Assembly (NCBI GenBank): GCA_046546375.1
Contig: JBKGXV010000005.1
Coordinates: forward strand, 17,294-81,293
Reading direction: 5' to 3'
Origin: JAEZKC01 sp046546375
GTDB taxonomy: Bacteria > Fibrobacterota > Chitinivibrionia > Chitinivibrionales > Chitinispirillaceae
Length of the DNA: 64,000 nt
The notes under the pieces were generated by a model that made no database searches, had not been told where the DNA came from, and worked only from the letters and a program-made list of their open reading frames with translations. Within the stretch, counting starts at the first letter, position 1; each line of letters opens with the position of its first letter. Made by a program: the position numbers and the translations under genes. This document shows, piece by piece, positions 17,475 through 26,895 of the stretch.

Positions 17475-20400
17475 ATGAAATATGACAGTTTAGACATAAT
17501 GACTGATTTTGCCGATTTCGCATGCGAATTGTCCCTGGCGCGCGATATTGAATCAATCACCCGGATCGTAAGCAGATTCGCGAAATACAGCATTAGTGCG
17601 GACGGGGCGACATTCATTCTGCGCGAAAATGAAACCTGCTATTATGCCGATGAAGAATCCGTCCAACCTTTGTGGAAGGGCAAACGTTTTCCGCTGTCAT
17701 CCTGTATCAGCGGATGGGTCATTCTGAATGAAGAAACGGCAGTCATACAGGATATTTACTCCGATAACCGAATACCCGCTGATACATACAAACCGACATT
17801 TGTGAAAAGTCTGCTCATGGTTCCGATAAGGAGTTCAGATCCTCTGGGAGCGATAGGTGTATACTGGGCCCGGAACCATCTGCCTTCACCAGAAGAGAAG
17901 CACGTTCTGCAGACTGTAGCCAATACAACCGCTGTTTCAATTGAATCCATCAATACCAAAAAGCAAATGGAAGTTCATCTGGAGGCTCTCACAGATGAGC
18001 GTCAACGATTGGACAGAATCATGAAAGGGGCGCACGTCGGAACCTGGGAATGGGACATTGTAAAAGACGAGATATTCTGCTCAGACCAGACACTTGAACT
18101 CTTCGGTTTTACAAACAGAGCTGAATTCAATGGAAAACTCGAGGATCTGGCTCGCCGCATACACCTGGGAGATGTGAAACGATGGCGTGAAAGTCTTGAA
18201 GCATGTGTCACCCGGGGGGCTGAACACAATATAGACTACCGCATAATTCTGCCTTCAGGAAAAATTCGGTGGATAAGCGCAACAGGTAACGCGGACCGCA
18301 ATGCTGAGGACAAGGCAATCCGCATAATGGGGACACTAATAGACATTACCAATCGCAAGCAGGCTGAAGAACATCAGAGAATCGACAATGAAAAATTCAC
18401 ATCTTTGATGAAACACACCTCCGAGGGTTTCTATCTTTTCGAAATGCCGCAACCGGTTCCCGTAGACATTGCCCCCCGTGAACAGATCAGACTTCTCTAC
18501 CGGGGTAAAATAGTGGAGTGCAATGATGCACAAGCAAAGATGTACGGTTACGATTCCAGAGAAGAACTCATCGGCAGGTCGCTTACGGAACTGCATGGTG
18601 GCGCTGAAATAGAGGAAAATGTTGCTTTTTTGGAGGATTGGATCGGTAATCAGTACAGCATCACCGGCGCGGTCTCCAAAGAAACAGACAAAGAGGGCAA
18701 AACAGTCTGGTTCTCCAATAACATCACCGGAATCATTGAAGAAAATGCACTCATCCGTATATGGGGAACACAAACCGATATTTCTCAGATAAAAAAAGCG
18801 GAGGAAGAACTGCACAGACAGACCCAGATTATCTCACAGGTTCACGATTCCATTGCAACTACAGATATCGAAGGATATATCACCAGCTGGAACAAGGGGG
18901 CTGAAAAGTTGCATGGGTTTACCGCCGAGGAAGTGATCGGCAGAAATGTTGAGCACCTGTTCCCGCAGAAGTTCCGGAAGGTTATCCGTGATATTATCCA
19001 TAACAAGCTCACCAAGACCGATACACACAGCCTTGAAGCGCCAATACGCACCAAAACGGGTGACGGACTGTATGTTCATTTGTCGATTTCTTTGCTAAAA
19101 GATGATATGGGCAAAGTGATAGGCACTATCGGATATGCAGTGGATATAACAGAGCGCAAACGTACTGAGGAAACCCTTCGGAAAAACGAGGAGAATCTAC
19201 GTATCACCCTGGCATCTATCGGTGATGGCGTAATTGCCACTGATACGTCCGGGCAGATAAAACGCATGAATCCAGTAGCTGAAAAACTTACCGATTACAC
19301 ATTTGACAATGCGAAAAACAGACATCTTGATGATGTGTTTCGTATTGTGAACTCACGCACACGCAAACCTGTAGAAAATCTGGTGAATAAAATACTGGCA
19401 ACGGGCACCATGACAGGAATAACCAATCATACCATGCTTATCAGCCGGTACGGCACAGAATATCCGATTACCCAGTCGGGCACTCCGATTCGTGATGATG
19501 AAGGAAAAATTGTTGGAGTAGTACTCGTATTTCATGATGTCACCGAAGAATATGCCATGCGGGAAGCATTGCGTCAGAGTGAAAGGGATATGAAACGTGC
19601 CCAAAGCCTTGCCCATGTGGGATCATGGCGTTTTGATTTCAACACCGATATGGCATACGGTTCGGAAGAAACCCGCAGAATTTATGGTTTTGACGAAAAC
19701 GAAATACCCATAAAGGTAATACAAAGCGTTCCGCTTTCAGAATACCGGTCCCAACTGGATACAGCAATGCGTGGATTGACAAAAGATGGAAAAGGTTATG
19801 ATGTTACATTCAGAATCCGTCGTTTCAGTGATGGCGCGATACGCGACATTCACTCCCTGGCTGAATATGATGCCGAACAGAATATCGTTTACGGCATGTT
19901 GCAGGACATTACAGAGCAGAAAAAGGCCGAAATCGAACTTATCGAAAGCCGCACCCGTCTGGCTCTTGCGCTGGAAGCAGCCAATCTCGGTACATGGGAC
20001 TGGCATATTCCAAGTAATAAAGCCATTTACAACAATCGATGGGCACAGGCCAAAGGCTACGATCCTTCAGAAATCAAACCTCACTTTTCTTCATTTGAGG
20101 ACCTTATACACCCGGAGGATTTTCCCAGGGTTCGTCAAAACATAAATGATCATTTAGACGGTAATACGAAATTTTACAATGCGACATTCCGTATGAAACA
20201 TAAATCGGGTAACTGGCTCTGGATTACCGACAGAGGTAAGGTGGTGGAGCGAGATGAAAAGGGAAAGGCTATTCGAGTCTGCGGAGTAAACCAGGACATA
20301 ACCGAAACCAAACTGCTCAATGAAAGGCTTCGTCAGGCTGAAAAGATGGAAGCCATAGGCGCATTGGCCGGAGGCATCGCACACGACTTCAACAATATTC

Positions 20401-21473
20401 TCGGCGGGATTTTCGGATATGCCGAAATGTCTCTTTTGGATCTTCCGGAAGGAAGTCACCTTGCGGAGAACATATCAAGAATTCTACAGGCAGGTAAAAG
20501 GGCGAAAAATCTCGTAAGTCAGATACTTGCGTTCAGCCGTAAAGGTTATGAAAACAAATCTCCTCAATACCTTCATCCGGTGGTCAGAGAAGTTGTTTCG
20601 CTCATCCGGGCCAGCTTGCCCTCAACGATTGAAATAAAGGAATATATAGCCAAAGATACTCAACCGGTTTTGGCTGATCCCACAAAAATTCATGAAATCC
20701 TGATGAACCTGTGCACCAATGCAGCTCATGCCATGAATGACAAAGGTACTCTTGAAGTGAGATATGAAGAAGTTTACGAGTCCAGAGAAATTAAAGGGAG
20801 AACCGGGACCATTCCACCTGGTGGATATTCACTTATCACCATAAACGACACCGGTATCGGCATGGACGAATCGACACTAACCAAAATTTTCGACCCGTTC
20901 TTCACAACCAAGCCGGAAGGTAAAGGCACGGGGATGGGGTTGGCCGTGGTGTTCGGAATCGTGCAGACTCACAACGGTGCCATTACTGTGGAGAGCACTC
21001 CCGGAAAAGGTACCTCATTCAGAATTTATCTTCCCAAATGCCCAGACGAAGTACAAAGAGGAACAGATACCAGCAAACAAGTTGAAAGTGGCTACGAGCG
21101 CATTCTCTTTGTTGATGATGAAAAATTGATATGTAAAATAAGTGAAAGCATTCTCACGAAACTGGGGTATGAAGTAGTAACATTCACCAACAGCAAAAAA
21201 GCACTGGACTACTTTTCACAATACCCGGATACATTTGATTTGGTGATAACGGATCAGACAATGCCGAATATTACCGGTCTTGAGCTTTCACGAAAGATAA
21301 AAGAGGTACGTCCTTCGATTCCCGTCATTATCGCTACAGGGTACAGCAAGGTTGTGGATGAAAAAAAAGCATTGGCGGCGGGGCTTGACGGATATATAAG
21401 AAAGCCGTTTCACAGAAGCGAAATCGCCCACAAGATACGGTCTGTTCTCGGTGAAAACCGGGTAAAATCGTGA
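17475..21473 (+). CDS. Multi-PAS hybrid sensor histidine kinase
   Basis: A 1332-aa protein without an obvious membrane segment, so probably a cytoplasmic sensor. In order: a GAF domain (about 15-165), about six PAS/PAC units (around 180-295, 305-440, 445-565, 570-690, 700-810 and 815-940; recognisable by WEWDI, DITNRK, VDITERK and NQDITE), a HisKA domain with GGIAHDFNN (phospho-acceptor His970), an ATPase domain (NLCTNAAHAM, NDTGIGM, GKGTGMGL) and a C-terminal receiver with Asp1260 in LVITDQTMPN. The open frame begins with TTG at 17469, but the ATG at 17475 has AAGAGG eight bases upstream. It has no neighbouring response regulator gene, so the fused receiver probably passes the signal to a distant phosphotransfer protein. 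Confidence 0.9.
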   Translation: MKYDSLDIMTDFADFACELSLARDIESITRIVSRFAKYSISADGATFILRENETCYYADEESVQPLWKGKRFPLSSCISGWVILNEETAVIQDIYSDNRIPADTYKPTFVKSLLMVPIRSSDPLGAIGVYWARNHLPSPEEKHVLQTVANTTAVSIESINTKKQMEVHLEALTDERQRLDRIMKGAHVGTWEWDIVKDEIFCSDQTLELFGFTNRAEFNGKLEDLARRIHLGDVKRWRESLEACVTRGAEHNIDYRIILPSGKIRWISATGNADRNAEDKAIRIMGTLIDITNRKQAEEHQRIDNEKFTSLMKHTSEGFYLFEMPQPVPVDIAPREQIRLLYRGKIVECNDAQAKMYGYDSREELIGRSLTELHGGAEIEENVAFLEDWIGNQYSITGAVSKETDKEGKTVWFSNNITGIIEENALIRIWGTQTDISQIKKAEEELHRQTQIISQVHDSIATTDIEGYITSWNKGAEKLHGFTAEEVIGRNVEHLFPQKFRKVIRDIIHNKLTKTDTHSLEAPIRTKTGDGLYVHLSISLLKDDMGKVIGTIGYAVDITERKRTEETLRKNEENLRITLASIGDGVIATDTSGQIKRMNPVAEKLTDYTFDNAKNRHLDDVFRIVNSRTRKPVENLVNKILATGTMTGITNHTMLISRYGTEYPITQSGTPIRDDEGKIVGVVLVFHDVTEEYAMREALRQSERDMKRAQSLAHVGSWRFDFNTDMAYGSEETRRIYGFDENEIPIKVIQSVPLSEYRSQLDTAMRGLTKDGKGYDVTFRIRRFSDGAIRDIHSLAEYDAEQNIVYGMLQDITEQKKAEIELIESRTRLALALEAANLGTWDWHIPSNKAIYNNRWAQAKGYDPSEIKPHFSSFEDLIHPEDFPRVRQNINDHLDGNTKFYNATFRMKHKSGNWLWITDRGKVVERDEKGKAIRVCGVNQDITETKLLNERLRQAEKMEAIGALAGGIAHDFNNILGGIFGYAEMSLLDLPEGSHLAENISRILQAGKRAKNLVSQILAFSRKGYENKSPQYLHPVVREVVSLIRASLPSTIEIKEYIAKDTQPVLADPTKIHEILMNLCTNAAHAMNDKGTLEVRYEEVYESREIKGRTGTIPPGGYSLITINDTGIGMDESTLTKIFDPFFTTKPEGKGTGMGLAVVFGIVQTHNGAITVESTPGKGTSFRIYLPKCPDEVQRGTDTSKQVESGYERILFVDDEKLICKISESILTKLGYEVVTFTNSKKALDYFSQYPDTFDLVITDQTMPNITGLELSRKIKEVRPSIPVIIATGYSKVVDEKKALAAGLDGYIRKPFHRSEIAHKIRSVLGENRVKS

Positions 21474-21567
21474 CCGAGCAGCCAAAGTATAACGATGACC
21501 GGCATCCGAACGCAGTATAATCCGGTAATGCTCCTTCCCCGTCTGCATAGAGTTCCTCCTAGCCTGA

Positions 21568-21807
21568 GAATGTCTTGCCGCAGTTTCAGTCGCGAGCGAT
21601 TACAAGGATAACGCTTACTTGAGAGCGAGTTTCAACCGACTTGCCATGCAGTGTTTTGATTTCGAATTGAAAGATTATTACCAGAAGGGTTACTGGAGTG
21701 ACCGGTACATTCCATATTCAATAATCATCGATGGAAAAATTGTTTCCGATGTCTCTGTTTTCATCTTCGATTTCCTTTTAAATCAGGAAACAGTAAAATG
21801 TGAATAG
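21568..21807 (+). pseudogene. GNAT acetyltransferase remnant
   Basis: An 80-codon open frame without a usable start. It reads YKDNAYLRASFNRL and later YYQKGYWSDRYIPYSIIIDG, followed by VSDVSV. These match the N-terminal part of a GNAT acetyltransferase subgroup with a conserved GYWSDKYIPYS-type segment. It stops at 21807 before the acetyl-CoA-binding region (the Q/R-x-x-G-x-G/A loop), which cannot be found downstream in any frame. The start side is also missing, because a stop codon lies at 21565. It is therefore a decayed internal fragment, not a working gene. Confidence 0.6.
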
Positions 21808-22029
21808 AAAACAGCACACTGATGGTTTTAAATGACAAGAGAAATGTTTTTTCAGATCATAAAATACGATTTTCCCGCACTCACAAGAACGTAGCAGGAG
21901 CTTTCATCAACATTTCACCCCGTCTGTATCCGACTCCCCCTTCTGACCGTTTTTTTCAACTTCCGGATGATGTATTTTAAAGAAGATCCTTATGAATCAT
22001 GTTTGATTATGTTACATGGAGAGAGTTGA

Positions 22030-22467
22030 ATGAAGAAACCTACAGAAGAACAGATTGAGGAGATCGCAGAATGGCTTGAATGCGGACTGAAATCTTATTT
22101 TAATCTCAAAACCGGTGAAATAAAGACACTTCCTGATTTCGAAAACCAGATTTTCTGCGACAGGGAAATATGGGAAGAGGAAGCCGAAGATATCAGAGAA
22201 AACCCGGATGATTATATTGAATTCGAAGAGCTCGGTTCTCGGGAAGAATTCAGGATAATGGCTGATTTCGCAAAGAGTATACCTGAATCCGAACTGAAAA
22301 ACGAACTGATACGCGCATTGAACAGACCAAAACCGTTCCGCAACTTCAAATCGCTGATAGATTGTTCCGGAAATTACAGAAAGAAGTGGTTTGATTTTAA
22401 AAAACAGAGTTATATCGAGGCGGTTAAGGAGCAGTGGAAGTGGGAAATGGAGAATTTGGAGGAGTAG
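22030..22467 (+). CDS. UPF0158 family protein
   Basis: A 145-aa, acidic, soluble protein. The N-terminal part (IAEWLECGLKSYFNLKTGEIKTLPD) and the C-terminal part (RPKPFRNFKSLIDCSGNYRKKWFDFKK) fit the UPF0158 family (PF03682), whose function is unknown. GGAGAG precedes the ATG at 22030 by five bases. It stands alone between the acetyltransferase remnant and nadC; a possible weak hairpin of seven base pairs follows at 22480-22502 without a T-run. Confidence 0.75.
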   Translation: MKKPTEEQIEEIAEWLECGLKSYFNLKTGEIKTLPDFENQIFCDREIWEEEAEDIRENPDDYIEFEELGSREEFRIMADFAKSIPESELKNELIRALNRPKPFRNFKSLIDCSGNYRKKWFDFKKQSYIEAVKEQWKWEMENLEE

Positions 22468-22586
22468 GTCTGCTCAGAAATGCAGCAAAACAGCTGCTGC
22501 ATAAAAGAACTACTTCCCGACCGTTTTTTCTTTTATTTTCCTCTTAGCTCAGGAACCATTTTCACTTAAACCCTTTAAGTATTCAC

Positions 22587-23441
22587 ATGATAGACGAAAA
22601 GAGCGAAATCACCTCCATTCTCAGAAACGCGCTCAAAGAAGATCTCAACGATGCCGGCGACATCACCTCGGAAGCCATTTTCGGCGAAAGCGACTACGCC
22701 AGAGCTGTTATCCGCAGCAAAGAATCAGGGGTACTGTCGGGAGCGTTTCTGATCAAACCCCTCTTTGAACTGGTCGATGACAGCGTTGCGGTTGAACTGC
22801 TGAGTTTTGATGGAGAAGAGCTTGAGCCGGGAAAGAAGATCTGCACCCTCGCAGGGCCGGTAAAAGCTATTCTTGCCGGAGAGCGCACGGCTCTCAACCT
22901 CCTTCAGAAGCTCAGCGGAATTGCAACTGTTACCTCAGAGATGGCCAAAATGCTTTCGGACAAAACCCGCCTTCTGGATACCCGCAAAACCACTCCCGGG
23001 CTTAGAATCATCGAGAAAAAGGCAGTCGTACACGGTGGCGGGCATAATCACCGTTTCGGCCTCTATGACATGATTCTTATCAAAGACACCCATGTAAAAC
23101 GCGCGGGCGGAGTCAAAGAAGCTCTGGGCAAAGCACTCAGATGGAGAGGCGAAAAGAGCGAACCCCGCATAGAAATCGAAGTCCAGACGGTGGATGAATT
23201 CATGGAAGCAGCCTCGCTCAGCCCTGAAAGAATCATGCTGGACAACATGACGCCCGATGAAATCGGGATCTGCGTGGAGGAACGGAACAGCCGTGACCTT
23301 CCCGTCGAACTCGAGGTAAGCGGCAATGTCACCCCCGATACTCTACCTGCCATAGCGGATACGGGAGTGGATTTCATCTCCTCGGGAGCGATTACCCACA
23401 GCGCCCCCGCTCTGGATATCCATCTGGTCATAGAGTCCTGA
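22587..23441 (+). CDS. nadC: Nicotinate-nucleotide pyrophosphorylase (carboxylating)
   Basis: A 284-aa enzyme that joins quinolinate to PRPP to give nicotinate mononucleotide in de novo NAD synthesis. Diagnostic stretches are ERTALNLLQKLSGIAT, DTRKTTPGLR and GGGHNHRFGLYDMILIKDTH, which supply the quinolinate and PRPP contacts. Length and order are normal for the family. It is the first gene of a three-gene cofactor cluster (nadC, birA, coaX) with spacings of 11 bp each. The ribosome site before the ATG is weak. nadA and nadB are not in the window. Confidence 0.95.
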   Translation: MIDEKSEITSILRNALKEDLNDAGDITSEAIFGESDYARAVIRSKESGVLSGAFLIKPLFELVDDSVAVELLSFDGEELEPGKKICTLAGPVKAILAGERTALNLLQKLSGIATVTSEMAKMLSDKTRLLDTRKTTPGLRIIEKKAVVHGGGHNHRFGLYDMILIKDTHVKRAGGVKEALGKALRWRGEKSEPRIEIEVQTVDEFMEAASLSPERIMLDNMTPDEIGICVEERNSRDLPVELEVSGNVTPDTLPAIADTGVDFISSGAITHSAPALDIHLVIES

Positions 23442-23452
23442 ACGGAAGTCGT

Positions 23453-24202
23453 ATGCTCCCTCATGCTCTGAACGGACTCGCCTTTGTGGAACGGTTCTAC
23501 TCCTTTAACGAGATCGACTCCACAAACGAGTATGCCAGAAAGCTCAAGCACTGCCCTCAAAAGGGGATCTATGTGATTCAGGCCGAAAAGCAGAACGCGG
23601 GAAGAGGCCGCAGAGGGAACTCTTTCTTTTCGGTGCATGAGGGCGGGTTATGGGCCAGCCTGATTACCCCGGTGAAAAGCATTTCGGAGCATTTCATCCA
23701 CAACAGAGCAATTTCCATCGCGATCTGCGAAACACTGAGAAAAACAGACCGCACCAGAAATGTGAAAATCAAATGGCCCAACGATATCTACTGGGGTGAC
23801 AGAAAAATCGCGGGAATCCTTCTTGAAACAGTTCCCGTTTCCTCCAAAGCGCTCATCGTCGGATTCGGGCTGAATGTGAATATCCCCCTTGAATCCTTTC
23901 CTCCGATCCTGCAGCAGAGTGCCACCTCCCTTCTCAACGAAACAGGAAAAAGGCATTCACCTTCGGAGCTGCTCAGAAGCATACTGAGGCATTATTATCA
24001 CTGCTGCTCAGCGGACCAGAGAAACATGCATGGATTCTACTGCAGTTATCTGTACAAACCCTCCAAAAGAGTAACTCTGGATGATCTGACGGGGGACCTG
24101 GAGAAAGTGGAGCAGGATGGACGGATCGTAATCCGTACAGATGACGGATTGGAGAAGTTCACCTCGGGCACACTTCGTTTTCTGCCCGCCCCAAAGGCCT
24201 GA
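23453..24202 (+). CDS. birA: Biotin-protein ligase, monofunctional
   Basis: A 249-aa biotin-[acetyl-CoA carboxylase] ligase that makes biotinyl-AMP and attaches biotin to the acceptor lysine of carboxylases. The biotin/AMP loop reads AGRGRRGNSF, followed by KIKWPNDIYWGDRKIAGILLE, with a short C-terminal SH3-like domain. There is no N-terminal helix-turn-helix, so unlike E. coli BirA it cannot act as a repressor. It sits 11 bp after nadC and 11 bp before coaX and is clearly in the same operon. Confidence 0.93.
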   Translation: MLPHALNGLAFVERFYSFNEIDSTNEYARKLKHCPQKGIYVIQAEKQNAGRGRRGNSFFSVHEGGLWASLITPVKSISEHFIHNRAISIAICETLRKTDRTRNVKIKWPNDIYWGDRKIAGILLETVPVSSKALIVGFGLNVNIPLESFPPILQQSATSLLNETGKRHSPSELLRSILRHYYHCCSADQRNMHGFYCSYLYKPSKRVTLDDLTGDLEKVEQDGRIVIRTDDGLEKFTSGTLRFLPAPKA

Positions 24203-24213
24203 AAGAGGTTTTG

Positions 24214-24978
24214 ATGAGTGAAGATTTTAAAAATGTTGTTCTTGCAATCGATATCGGCAGCTCCCGGACTCATCTGGCAACAGTTGACCTCACCACCCTG
24301 TCATGCCTGAAAAAAAACACTCTGGATAACGGAAATATCGAGACTCGCCTCTCCTCTGTTCTGCAGGATCACAAAACCAGTTTTTCTGTTCACAAAGTGA
24401 ACATATCCTCCTGTGTACGGGCATTTGCTTCCCTGACAGCTGAGATCTGCAGAGAATCGGGGATAAAAAACATAACCGAGATCAGAGCAAAAGATGATCT
24501 TCCGGTGAGTTTTTTTTATGATAAGGTGGAAACACTGGGCTCTGACAGGGTTGCGGACTGTATTGCATGCAGCAGACTTTTCGGAAAGAAAAACTGCATC
24601 ATTATTGATTCAGGAACTGCAATCACAATTGATTATCTGTACAAGGGAACGCAGTTCGAGGGAGGAGCGATTCTTGCCGGAATCGGCCTGCAGCTCAAGG
24701 CGCTGCACCTGAACACGGACGTTCTCCCGCATCTGGACACAAATGAGAAATTCACCCCTGTTCTTCCTGGCAGATCAACTGTTGAGGGAATCGGCTCTGG
24801 AGTTCTTTACGCCACAGCCGGAGCGATAAGCAGATGTGTACAGGTATACAAAGAAAAGTACGGACCTGATGTGGTGACAGTGGCTACCGGAGGCGGATGG
24901 CCAGTCACAAAAGATCTTATCGACTTCGAGTATCGGCATATCCCCGATCTGACTCTTATCGGTACAGCCTGCTTTTAG
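24214..24978 (+). CDS. coaX: Type III pantothenate kinase
   Basis: A 254-aa ASKHA-fold kinase that phosphorylates pantothenate, the first step of CoA synthesis; type III members need a monovalent cation and are not feedback-inhibited by CoA. The motifs seen are DIGSSRTHLA at the N-terminus (phosphate 1), TLGSDRVADCIA (pantothenate binding), DSGTAITID (phosphate 2) and GGAILAGIGLQLKAL. The frame begins with TTG at 24211; the ATG at 24214 is used, with AAAGAGG just upstream. It ends four bases before the convergent nnr gene. coaBC, the next pathway step, is also in this window at 32.2 kb. Confidence 0.93.
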   Translation: MSEDFKNVVLAIDIGSSRTHLATVDLTTLSCLKKNTLDNGNIETRLSSVLQDHKTSFSVHKVNISSCVRAFASLTAEICRESGIKNITEIRAKDDLPVSFFYDKVETLGSDRVADCIACSRLFGKKNCIIIDSGTAITIDYLYKGTQFEGGAILAGIGLQLKALHLNTDVLPHLDTNEKFTPVLPGRSTVEGIGSGVLYATAGAISRCVQVYKEKYGPDVVTVATGGGWPVTKDLIDFEYRHIPDLTLIGTACF

Positions 24979-24982
24979 TTAA

Positions 24983-26545
24983 TCAGCATTCAGGATCCGT
25001 GTTATTGATGATTGTGAGATTCCTGAAAACCCCGGAGATATGATCCACCACATCCTCTGCCATTACTGAATACTTTGTGAGCGCTTTTCCCGCCAGGTGT
25101 CCGGCTTTGCCCTGGATGGAAGCTCCCAGCACAGCAGCATTGATGCACAGACATCCCTGAGCGATCAAAGAGGTGATGATACCGCTCAGCACATCTCCGC
25201 TTCCAGCAGTTGCCAGAGAAGAATCACCAAATGGTATGATGTAGGTTTTGCCATCCGGTGATGAAACCAGTGTGGGATTTCCCTTGAGCAGGATGGTCAC
25301 ATTGAATTCCGCGGCTTTACGTTTCAATTCGTTTACAGTCTCCAGGGGATCCCGGGACAACTCTCCGAAAAGTCTCTTCCATTCACCTCTGTGAGGAGTG
25401 ATTATCACCTCCCCTGCATGCTCTTTCAATTCATCCGCACGGTCTTTGAACGCATTGATTCCATCCGCATCGAGCACAATCGGTATTTTCACTTCACGTA
25501 TCAGCTCCCGCACCAGCGTTACAGTCTGAGGATTGTGCGACAACCCCGAACCGATACAGAACGCATCCATTCTGGTGCAAAGAGAAACCACCTGATCCAG
25601 AGCGTCATGAGAAGCTGTTCCCTGACGTGTTTGCAGGATCGGATGAAGAACCGGTTCGGTCACTTTGACAGCCATGGTATCAAGGAGGGATTCCGGTACC
25701 GCAAGGTGAACCATGCCGCATCCGCTGCGCAGTGCAGAAAGGGAGGCAAGTGTGGCAGCGCCGGTCATACCTCGGGAACCGCACAACAGAAAGGCAAGTC
25801 CGTGATCAATCTTGGAACCGTTCTCTTTCCGTAGCGGAAGAATGCCTTTGAGTGCTTCATCGTCGGGAAGATACACATCCTCCTTCTGTTCAACGATAAC
25901 CTCCTCGGGATACCCCAGATCCTTCACAATCAGCTTACCCACGTTTTCTTTTCCGGGGTAAAAGAACTGTCCCAGTTTGGGAAAACCCATGGTTACGGTC
26001 ACATCGGCTTTGATGCAGGGAGAACCGGGCGTTCCATCATCGTTGTTGAGCCCCGAGGGAGTATCCACCGCAAGCACCTTCACCCCGGAGGCATTCACAG
26101 CTCCGATAGCCAGAGAGTACAATCCGCGGGGATTACCTTTAACTCCCGTACCCAGCATAGCATCGATCACAAGCGCATAGCGGTTCAGATTTGAAAGATC
26201 CTCCACATCATCCACCACAAAGCAGCTTCCCTTTCGGGAGGAAAATTCATTGTAGGCTATGTGAGCCTCACCGGTCAGGCTTTCCACTTCGCACAGAGAA
26301 TAGCACATGACTCTGTAACCTGCATCCAGAAGCAGGCTCCCTGCGACGTAGCCGTCTCCCCCATTGTTTCCTTTGCCGCAGATGATGGCGATATCCCCGC
26401 ACTCGGGAGCGGGAACGATATCCTTTACCGTTTCGAAGATGCCCATTGCGGCTTTGAGCATGTAGGAATAGCCGATAGTGGGATTCCCCCCGATGGAGAC
26501 CTCGTCAACACGTCTCATTCCGGCAGTCGTGAAAACAGGAATCAT
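24983..26545 (-). CDS. nnr: Bifunctional NAD(P)H-hydrate epimerase/dehydratase
   Basis: A 520-aa fusion that repairs damaged (hydrated) NADH and NADPH. The N-terminal YjeF_N domain (about 1-215) is the NAD(P)HX epimerase, with ICGKGNNGGDGYVAG and AVDTPSGLN. The C-terminal ribokinase-like domain (about 230-505) is the ADP-dependent dehydratase, with IITPHRGEW and ATAGSGDVLSGII; the usual GTGD motif reads GSGD here. The ATG at 26545 has GAGG five bases upstream. It is separated from radA, which lies upstream on the same strand, by the MITE-like element. Confidence 0.94.
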   Translation of the reverse strand: MIPVFTTAGMRRVDEVSIGGNPTIGYSYMLKAAMGIFETVKDIVPAPECGDIAIICGKGNNGGDGYVAGSLLLDAGYRVMCYSLCEVESLTGEAHIAYNEFSSRKGSCFVVDDVEDLSNLNRYALVIDAMLGTGVKGNPRGLYSLAIGAVNASGVKVLAVDTPSGLNNDDGTPGSPCIKADVTVTMGFPKLGQFFYPGKENVGKLIVKDLGYPEEVIVEQKEDVYLPDDEALKGILPLRKENGSKIDHGLAFLLCGSRGMTGAATLASLSALRSGCGMVHLAVPESLLDTMAVKVTEPVLHPILQTRQGTASHDALDQVVSLCTRMDAFCIGSGLSHNPQTVTLVRELIREVKIPIVLDADGINAFKDRADELKEHAGEVIITPHRGEWKRLFGELSRDPLETVNELKRKAAEFNVTILLKGNPTLVSSPDGKTYIIPFGDSSLATAGSGDVLSGIITSLIAQGCLCINAAVLGASIQGKAGHLAGKALTKYSVMAEDVVDHISGVFRNLTIINNTDPEC

Positions 26546-26621
26546 AGGACCTCATTTCGGTTAAAGGCAACAAACGTACGGAACAGAAGAAGCAAACAAA
26601 TACCGTACCAATATAGTTTAT

Positions 26622-26895
26622 GGGGTCGGATCATGGCTTTACCTTCCAAGCCGTTGCATTCTCACCTTTTCTTATATTGCTTCGGTGCGAAAAGGACGCT
26701 TGGAGCACTGTTTCGGAGGCAGTTTTGGGGGGTTGAACGATATAAGCCCTGTCTGAAATCAGGCTTTTTCCCGTCTGTTACGGAGAACGCCTTGAAACGG
26801 GGTCTGAAGCGCTTAAAATATGATTCTAAGGAGCGGAGATCGCCTCGTTTTGCTGCTAAGTGATTGATTTCAAAGAGATGCTCATGGTCCGACCC
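26622..26895. mobile_element. MITE-like element with terminal inverted repeats
   Basis: A non-coding element of about 274 bp bounded by GGGTCGGATCATG (26623-26635) and its inverted copy CATGGTCCGACCC (26883-26895), with 12 of 13 positions matching. The right end touches the stop codon of radA directly. Inside are a CCTTTTC/GAAAAGG stem and a terminator-like hairpin with a T-run (about 26750-26775). No transposase is encoded; the plus-strand open frame through it has no family match and overlaps nnr. Size and ends fit a MITE mobilised in trans, for example by a REP-associated or IS200-like transposase, but no second copy is visible to prove it. Confidence 0.5.

Noticed and set aside
26261..26863. 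A 200-codon plus-strand frame overlapping the start of nnr.
   Set aside because: It covers the antisense of a well-conserved gene and then the MITE-like block; the translation has no domain character.
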